DNA from: Pseudomonadota bacterium
GTDB lineage: Bacteria > Chloroflexota > UBA6077 > JAJPHF01
Assembly: GCA_021325365.1 (NCBI GenBank)
Contig: JAJPHF010000034.1
Span: 1 to 10,987 of the forward strand
Reading direction: 5' to 3'
DNA: 10,987 nt
Part shown: positions 6,132 through 10,987 of the stretch, one piece after another
How positions within the stretch are numbered: the stretch's first letter is position 1
How the letters are laid out: every line of letters begins with the position of its first letter
Program-made: the position numbers and the translations under genes
The notes under the pieces: model-generated
Databases searched by the model: none
What the model was told of the DNA's origin: nothing
Seen by the model: the letters and a program-made list of their open reading frames with translations, nothing else

Positions 6132-7268
6132 GTGACGACGACCGAGCTGCCCAGCCTGGATTGGCTGCGGGTGGACTTTACCGGCAGCCTATTGCGGCCC
6201 GCGCGCCTGCAGGCGGTCGCGGTGCAGTACGCGCGCGGGGAAGCGAGCGCGGACACGCTGCGCCAGGTGCAGGACGAGTGCATCCGCGAGGTGATCGCCA
6301 AGCAGGAAGCGCACCAGATGCCGGTGGTGAGCGACGGCGAGTTTCGCCGCGCGAACTTCCAGGACAGCTTCGGCCAGGCCGTGAGCGGCTTCGACGCCAC
6401 GCCGAGCACCTGGGAGCCCAAGCCGTTCTACGATGGCCAGACGCCGTTCCGGCGGGTGGAGTCCGGGCCGAGTGGCAAGGGCCCCGCCATCGTGAACCGG
6501 CGGCCGGTCACGGAGCGGCTGCGGCTGGTGCGCAACGTGCCGCTGGAGGAGTACCGCTTCTCGAGCCAGGTGGCGACTCGCCCGGTCAAGGTCACGCTGG
6601 TCGGCCCCGACCGCGTGTCCCAGCGGTTCGAGTGGGAGTCGTCGCGCGCCGTATATCCCGGGCTCGACGAGTTCGTGGCCGACGTGGTCGCCATCCAGCG
6701 GCAGATGCTGGCGGAGCTAGCGCGGGCCGGGTGCCGCTACGTGCAGCTCGACGAGCCCGGCTACACGGCATACGTCGACGAGCCGTCGCTGGCGCGGATG
6801 CGCGCCCGCGGCGAGGACCCGGACGCGAACCTGGCCCGTTCGATCGCGGCGACCAACGCCGTGCTCGCGGACCTGGGGGACGTGACCACTGCCGTCCACA
6901 TCTGTCGCGGCAACCAGACCGGCGGCTGGCACCGTGAAGGCTCGTACGACGCGATCGCCGAGCGGCTGTTCGGCAGCCTGAACTGCAAGCGGTTCCTGCT
7001 GGAGTACGACAGCGAGCGCGCGGGGGGCTTCGAGCCGCTGCGCTTCGTGCCGAAAGACCGGGTGGTCGTGCTCGGGCTGATCACCACCAAGCTCCCGGAG
7101 CTGGAGAGCGTCGACCACTTGCTGCGGCGGATCGAGGCGGCGAGCCGCTACCTGCCCGTCGAGCAGCTGGCCCTCAGCCCGCAGTGCGGCTTCGGCCACT
7201 TCCCCGAGGACGTGCAGTGGCGCAAGCTCGACCGCATGCTGGAGACGGCCGCGCGCGTGTGGGGCTAA
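6132..7268 (+). CDS. cobalamin-independent methionine synthase-like (MetE C-terminal domain family) methyltransferase
   Basis: 378 residues, the length of single-domain MetE-core proteins such as Bacillus YxjG/YxjH, half of full MetE. It opens with the family's barrel strand FTGSLLRPARL and has YVQLDEPGY at about 203-211. The four zinc ligands of MetE are present: His256 and Cys258 (HIC), Glu291 (LLEYD) and Cys352 (SPQCGFG). The zinc should activate a thiol, homocysteine or a related one, for methyl transfer. The N-terminal barrel that binds folate polyglutamate in full MetE is missing, so the methyl donor may be different (a methylated corrinoid protein, methylfolate or S-methyl compound). 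Core homologues also include epoxyalkane:coenzyme M transferase, so methionine synthesis is not certain. The GTG start is firm: AAGGAGGT ends five bases before it. Its last 20 codons recur as a relic at 9070-9132. Confidence 0.9.
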   Translation: MTTTELPSLDWLRVDFTGSLLRPARLQAVAVQYARGEASADTLRQVQDECIREVIAKQEAHQMPVVSDGEFRRANFQDSFGQAVSGFDATPSTWEPKPFYDGQTPFRRVESGPSGKGPAIVNRRPVTERLRLVRNVPLEEYRFSSQVATRPVKVTLVGPDRVSQRFEWESSRAVYPGLDEFVADVVAIQRQMLAELARAGCRYVQLDEPGYTAYVDEPSLARMRARGEDPDANLARSIAATNAVLADLGDVTTAVHICRGNQTGGWHREGSYDAIAERLFGSLNCKRFLLEYDSERAGGFEPLRFVPKDRVVVLGLITTKLPELESVDHLLRRIEAASRYLPVEQLALSPQCGFGHFPEDVQWRKLDRMLETAARVWG

Positions 7269-7287
7269 GGCGGCTCTCGAAGGTGGT

Positions 7288-7316
7288 GGGGACGTTTGGC
7301 GGCGCCAAACGTCCCC
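7288..7316. terminator. strong hairpin between convergent genes (bidirectional terminator or dispersed palindrome)
   Basis: GGGGACGTTTGGC at 7288-7300 pairs perfectly with GCCAAACGTCCCC at 7304-7316 (13 bp, 3-base loop). It sits between the stop of the metE-like gene (7268) and the stop of the convergent nitroreductase (7348). There is no T-run on either side, so if it terminates, it does so without the classical U-tract. The central ACGTTTG block is less GC-rich than the genes, so the pairing is not a composition effect. Confidence 0.6.
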
Positions 7317-7347
7317 GCTATCTCTGCTAGATGCGTCGCATGGATCG

Positions 7348-8013
7348 TTAGTCGAGGAACGTGACGGTCTCGGCAAGCGGGGCGCGGTCGATGCGGACCA
7401 GAGGATTCCTGGTCGTGTCCTCGAACCCGATTGACATGCCGCAGAACAGCACGAGCCCGGCCGGTGGTGACACGACCGCCGCGACGGTCCTGTGGTACAC
7501 CGACCACGCTATCTGTGGGCAACTGTGCAATCCTTCGCCGCGGAGCAGCAGCATGATCGTCTGCAGGTACATGCCGACGTCGGCCCACTGGGCGGAACCC
7601 ATGGCGCGGTCGATGTAGCAGAACAGGGCGGCCGGCGCACCGAAGCAGTCCCAGTTCGCGGCAACGGCCTTGGCGCGTGCCTGCTTGTCCTCGCGCGGGA
7701 TGCCGAGTGCGGCGTAGCGCTGCTCGCCGGCGGCGAATCGGCGCTCGCGGTACGGGGACTTCAGATCGGGCGGATAGATCGCGTACTCGCGCTCGTCTCC
7801 GGGGTCGCCCGCGGCCAGGCGCTCGGCGGTGCGTCGCTTCAGCTCGGCCAGCGACGCACCTGTCAGCACATAAGTGTTCCACGGCTGGAGATTCCCGCCC
7901 GACGGCGTCCGGGCGGCAGCGGTGAGTACGCGCGCGAGCACCTCCCGCGGCACCGGCTGGTCGGTAAACCCGCGTACCGCCCGTCGGCTCGCGACCGCGT
8001 CATAAACGTCCAT
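7348..8013 (-). CDS. nitroreductase-family FMN-dependent oxidoreductase
   Basis: 221 residues. The N-terminus has the FMN-phosphate-binding SRRAVRGF (9-16) and PSGGNLQPW (37-45); the middle carries a long insert typical of the NfnB/PnbA-like group (YPPDLKSPYRERR), and the C-terminal part has LLLRGEGLHSCPQIAW and GFED..RNPLVRIDRAPLAE. Enzymes of this fold use NAD(P)H and FMN to reduce nitroaromatics, quinones or enones, usually as dimers in the cytoplasm. The start at ATG 8013 is chosen because AGGAGG (8028-8023) lies nine bases ahead and the family begins at MDVYDAVASRR; the frame stays open to 8229, but those residues look unlike any protein. It is divergent from the sigma-factor gene, with 165 bases between the starts, making it the best candidate target of that sigma factor. 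Confidence 0.92.
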   Translation of the reverse strand: MDVYDAVASRRAVRGFTDQPVPREVLARVLTAAARTPSGGNLQPWNTYVLTGASLAELKRRTAERLAAGDPGDEREYAIYPPDLKSPYRERRFAAGEQRYAALGIPREDKQARAKAVAANWDCFGAPAALFCYIDRAMGSAQWADVGMYLQTIMLLLRGEGLHSCPQIAWSVYHRTVAAVVSPPAGLVLFCGMSIGFEDTTRNPLVRIDRAPLAETVTFLD

Positions 8014-8069
8014 CACCACTTGCCTCCTGCGCTGTGATGTGCCGCCCCCTGGCAACCTGCCTTTTGCGT

Positions 8070-8147
8070 GCAAGAGGCTGGAATCCACCCCTAGCAAGAG
8101 GTCGCCAGTGCTCTTGTCACGTCGGCCGTGTGGGGGCTCTCTATACT
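8070..8147. promoter_or_regulatory. shared control region of nitroreductase and sigma factor genes
   Basis: GCAAGAGG occurs twice in direct orientation (8070-8077, 8094-8101), and CTCTTG (8111-8116) forms an inverted partner to the second copy (CAAGAG-N10-CTCTTG, 8095-8116). TGTCACG follows at 8115-8121, close to the TGTCACA -35 element published for ECF41 sigma factors; 16 bases on stands TCTC instead of the expected CGTC. A TATACT box lies at 8142-8147, with no good -35 at 17 bases. Some mix of autoregulated and housekeeping promoter is plausible for the sigma gene. Confidence 0.4.
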
Positions 8148-8178
8148 GTTGACGCACGGCGACGAGGAAAGGTGACCA

Positions 8179-9063
8179 ATGAACGAGCGCGACGGGCTGG
8201 CGGACCGCTTCGAGGCGCAGCGCGGCCACCTCCGAGCGATTGCCTATCGGATGCTGGGCTCGGCGAGCGAGGCCGACGACGCGGTGCAGGAAGCCTGGCT
8301 GCGCCTGGCTCGCGTCGACGCCAACAGTGTGGAGAACCTCGCCGGCTGGCTGCGGACGGTCGTGTCTCGCGTGTGCCTCGACATGCTGCGCTCGGGCGCG
8401 TCACGACGGGAGGAGCTTGTTGGCCTACAGGCGCTCGACGCGAGCCACGCCTCTGGTCAAGGCAGCGACCCGGAACAGGAAGCGATGCTGGCCGACTCGG
8501 TCGGCCGCGCGCTGCTCGTCGTGCTGGACCGGCTAGGTGCCGACGAGCGGGTCGCATTCGTGCTACACGACATGTTCGCCGTGCCGTTCGACGAGATCGC
8601 GCCCATCGTGGGGCGCTCGACGGTCGCCGCCAAGAAGCTCGCCAGCCGCGCGCGCCACCGGGTACGAGGCGCTGCCGCGATCCGCGATGCGGAGCTTGCC
8701 CGGCACCGGCGCGTGGTCGAGGCCTTCCTCGCTGCGTCGCGCGCCGGCGACATCGACGGAGTTCTCGCGGTGTTGGCCCCCGACGTCGTGCGCCGGGCCG
8801 ACCGGGCTGCCCTGCCATCAGGCCGCGCGACTGAGGTCCGCGGTGCGCGAGCGGTGGCGGAGGAGATCGTGGTCTTTGGACGGAATGCGCGATTCGCGGC
8901 GCCGGCGCTCGTCAACGGCGCTGTGGGAGTTGTGGTCGCGCCGCATGGACGGCTGCTGCTCGCGCTCGCCGTCAGGATCGAGGGCGAGCAGATCGCCGAG
9001 TACGAGCTTATCGCCGATCCCGCCCGCCTTCAGCAGCTCGACCTGGCCGTCCTCGATAGGTGA
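8179..9063 (+). CDS. ECF sigma factor with C-terminal SnoaL-like domain (SigJ/ECF41-like)
   Basis: 294 residues. Sigma region 2 spans about 8-75 (FEAQRGHLRAIAYRMLGSAS, EADDAVQEAWLRL, NLAGWLRTVVSRVCLDMLRS) and region 4 about 105-165 (LDRLGADERVAFVLHDMF, VPFDEIAPIVGRSTVAAKKLASRAR). Residues 175-290 form an NTF2/SnoaL-like tail (VVEAFLAASRAGDIDGVLAVLAPDVV onward), ending ADPARL where relatives have NPDKL. In ECF41-type factors this tail replaces an anti-sigma factor and tunes activity, and the usual target is an adjacent oxidoreductase, decarboxylase or epimerase. The hallmark WLPEP linker and DGGGK motif are not visible: the linker reads VGLQALDASHAS and the tail has ADRAALPSG. It is thus a variant or a sister group. 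The ATG is preceded by AAGG six bases away. The nitroreductase is divergent next door. Confidence 0.92.
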   Translation: MNERDGLADRFEAQRGHLRAIAYRMLGSASEADDAVQEAWLRLARVDANSVENLAGWLRTVVSRVCLDMLRSGASRREELVGLQALDASHASGQGSDPEQEAMLADSVGRALLVVLDRLGADERVAFVLHDMFAVPFDEIAPIVGRSTVAAKKLASRARHRVRGAAAIRDAELARHRRVVEAFLAASRAGDIDGVLAVLAPDVVRRADRAALPSGRATEVRGARAVAEEIVVFGRNARFAAPALVNGAVGVVVAPHGRLLLALAVRIEGEQIAEYELIADPARLQQLDLAVLDR

Positions 9064-9069
9064 CCGACC

Positions 9070-9132
9070 CCGGACGTCCAGTGGCAGAAGCGCGGTCGCA
9101 TGCTGGAAGTCGCCGTATGCGTGCGGGGCTAG
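9070..9132 (+). pseudogene. relic of the 3' end of a MetE-core gene
   Basis: Seven bases after the sigma stop, 9070-9132 reads PDVQWQKRGRMLEVAVCVRG then TAG. The end of the metE-like gene reads DVQWRKLDRMLETAARVWG then TAA. Over 59 aligned bases, counted by eye from GACGT, 45 are identical with no gap, and the stop codons coincide. No start, ribosome site or rest of the barrel is present, so this is a leftover tail and not a gene. The divergence suggests it came from a paralogue and not from a fresh copy of the gene at 6132. Confidence 0.7.
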
Positions 9133-9148
9133 GTGCGGGGCGCGCCGG

Positions 9149-9541
9149 TCAGCGCGCGGCTGGTGGCGCGCGGTCGAGCAGCAGGAAGTCCTCCACACCC
9201 AGCAGCCCGAGGATCAGCCGCACCGGCAGCGGCATCTGGCGGCGGGTGGGGTCGTGGACGAGGCGGGGGTTGGTCATGCGCAAGCGCCGCCCGCGCGTGA
9301 CGAGCAGGCATTCGCCCGCGGCGAGGACGTTCCGCACCCAGTCGGCGCGGGGGCCGTAGGTGAGCGCCAGGACGTAGCCGCCCCGGCGTTTGAAGGCGTT
9401 CACGGGCGTGCGGTAGACGCGCCCCGACGAGCGGCCGCGGTGCACGACGATGGCGAAGCCCGGGGCGCGCCCGGCGAATCGCCGCGTGAACGGGTTCGTG
9501 ACGCGACGGTTGAAGCGGGCGACGGCCATCGGGATGGGCAT
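9149..9541 (-). CDS. DUF385/Ddn-like deazaflavin (F420)-dependent nitroreductase-family protein
   Basis: 130 residues, the normal size of the split-barrel family that includes mycobacterial Ddn. Visible landmarks are FNRRVTNPFTRRFAG at the amphipathic N-terminus, then the signature HRGRSSGRVYRTPVNAF, GGYVLALTYGPRADWVRN and the strand ECLLVTRGRRL. In this family the Arg/Ser-rich signature and the W-x-x-N segment help bind F420, and members reduce quinones or enones at or near the membrane. The Ddn tyrosines that bind nitroimidazoles cannot be placed with confidence. The start is ATG 9541, with GGAGG four bases ahead. It lies 24 bases after the ligA stop on the same strand, so cotranscription is likely, although a functional link with DNA ligase is not expected. 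The presence of this family suggests, but does not prove, that the host makes F420. Confidence 0.87.
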   Translation of the reverse strand: MPIPMAVARFNRRVTNPFTRRFAGRAPGFAIVVHRGRSSGRVYRTPVNAFKRRGGYVLALTYGPRADWVRNVLAAGECLLVTRGRRLRMTNPRLVHDPTRRQMPLPVRLILGLLGVEDFLLLDRAPPAAR

Positions 9542-9565
9542 GACGCCTCCGGGTGGAGCGCGGCG

Positions 9566-10987
<1,422 letters not shown>

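Noticed and set aside
5594..6937. 447-residue plus-strand frame
   Set aside because: It runs antisense through the CoxG-like gene and out of frame through the metE-like gene, with no recognisable domain.
8114..8147. TTGTCA and TATACT as one housekeeping promoter
   Set aside because: The spacing is 22 bases, too long for the usual 16-18; each box may belong to a different promoter.
8014..8229. N-terminal extension of the nitroreductase to 8229
   Set aside because: The extra 72 residues resemble no protein, overlap the sigma-gene start and promoter, and a good AGGAGG site supports ATG 8013.

Overview
The window is GC-rich bacterial DNA (roughly 70% by eye) with little intergenic space. The gene content suggests a free-living aerobic bacterium, probably of the Chloroflexota type and less likely another GC-rich soil phylum or an actinobacterium. 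It holds luciferase-like monooxygenases, a CoxG-family protein, a GMC dehydrogenase, a stand-alone MetE-core protein, an F420-type (DUF385/Ddn-like) oxidoreductase, a sigma factor with a fused SnoaL-like tail, and NAD-dependent DNA ligase. The lineage is inferred from gene content only. No rRNA, tRNA, CRISPR array, transposase or phage gene was seen.

Layout. Bases 3-1845 carry two tandem, related luciferase-like flavin monooxygenase genes (+); the first is cut by the window edge. A short secreted protein of unknown function follows (2092-2556, +). At 2575-3160 (-) lies a broken NitT/TauT-type ABC substrate-binding protein gene that keeps only its C-terminal half. The gap 3161-3439 carries two tandem TGTGA-N6-TCAC(A/G) palindromes of the CRP type upstream of an uncharacterised 131-residue gene (3440-3835, +). 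Bases 3892-5869 (-) form a two-gene operon, coxG-like then GMC oxidoreductase, in which the second ribosome site overlaps the first stop codon. A divergent control region (5870-6131) with a perfect 14-bp inverted repeat separates it from a MetE-core methyltransferase (6132-7268, +). A 13-bp-stem hairpin follows, then a divergent pair: nitroreductase (7348-8013, -) and a SigJ/ECF41-like sigma factor (8179-9063, +). Just after the sigma gene, 63 bases match the last 20 codons and stop of the MetE-core gene: a gene relic. The window closes with a DUF385/Ddn-like gene (9149-9541, -) downstream of, and probably cotranscribed with, ligA (9566 to the edge, -).

How the parts may work together. Most of the window is redox enzymology: two FMN- or F420-type monooxygenases, an FAD-dependent GMC dehydrogenase coupled to CoxG, an FMN nitroreductase and a probable F420 enzyme. 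The two most suggestive units are the coxG-GMC pair, where CoxG could help an FAD dehydrogenase meet the membrane or quinone pool, and the nitroreductase/sigma divergon, which fits the known habit of SnoaL-tailed sigma factors controlling a neighbouring oxidoreductase. Both are inferences. The truncated transporter gene and the metE tail show that the locus has been rearranged. I see no clear sign of a wholly new defence or mobile system.
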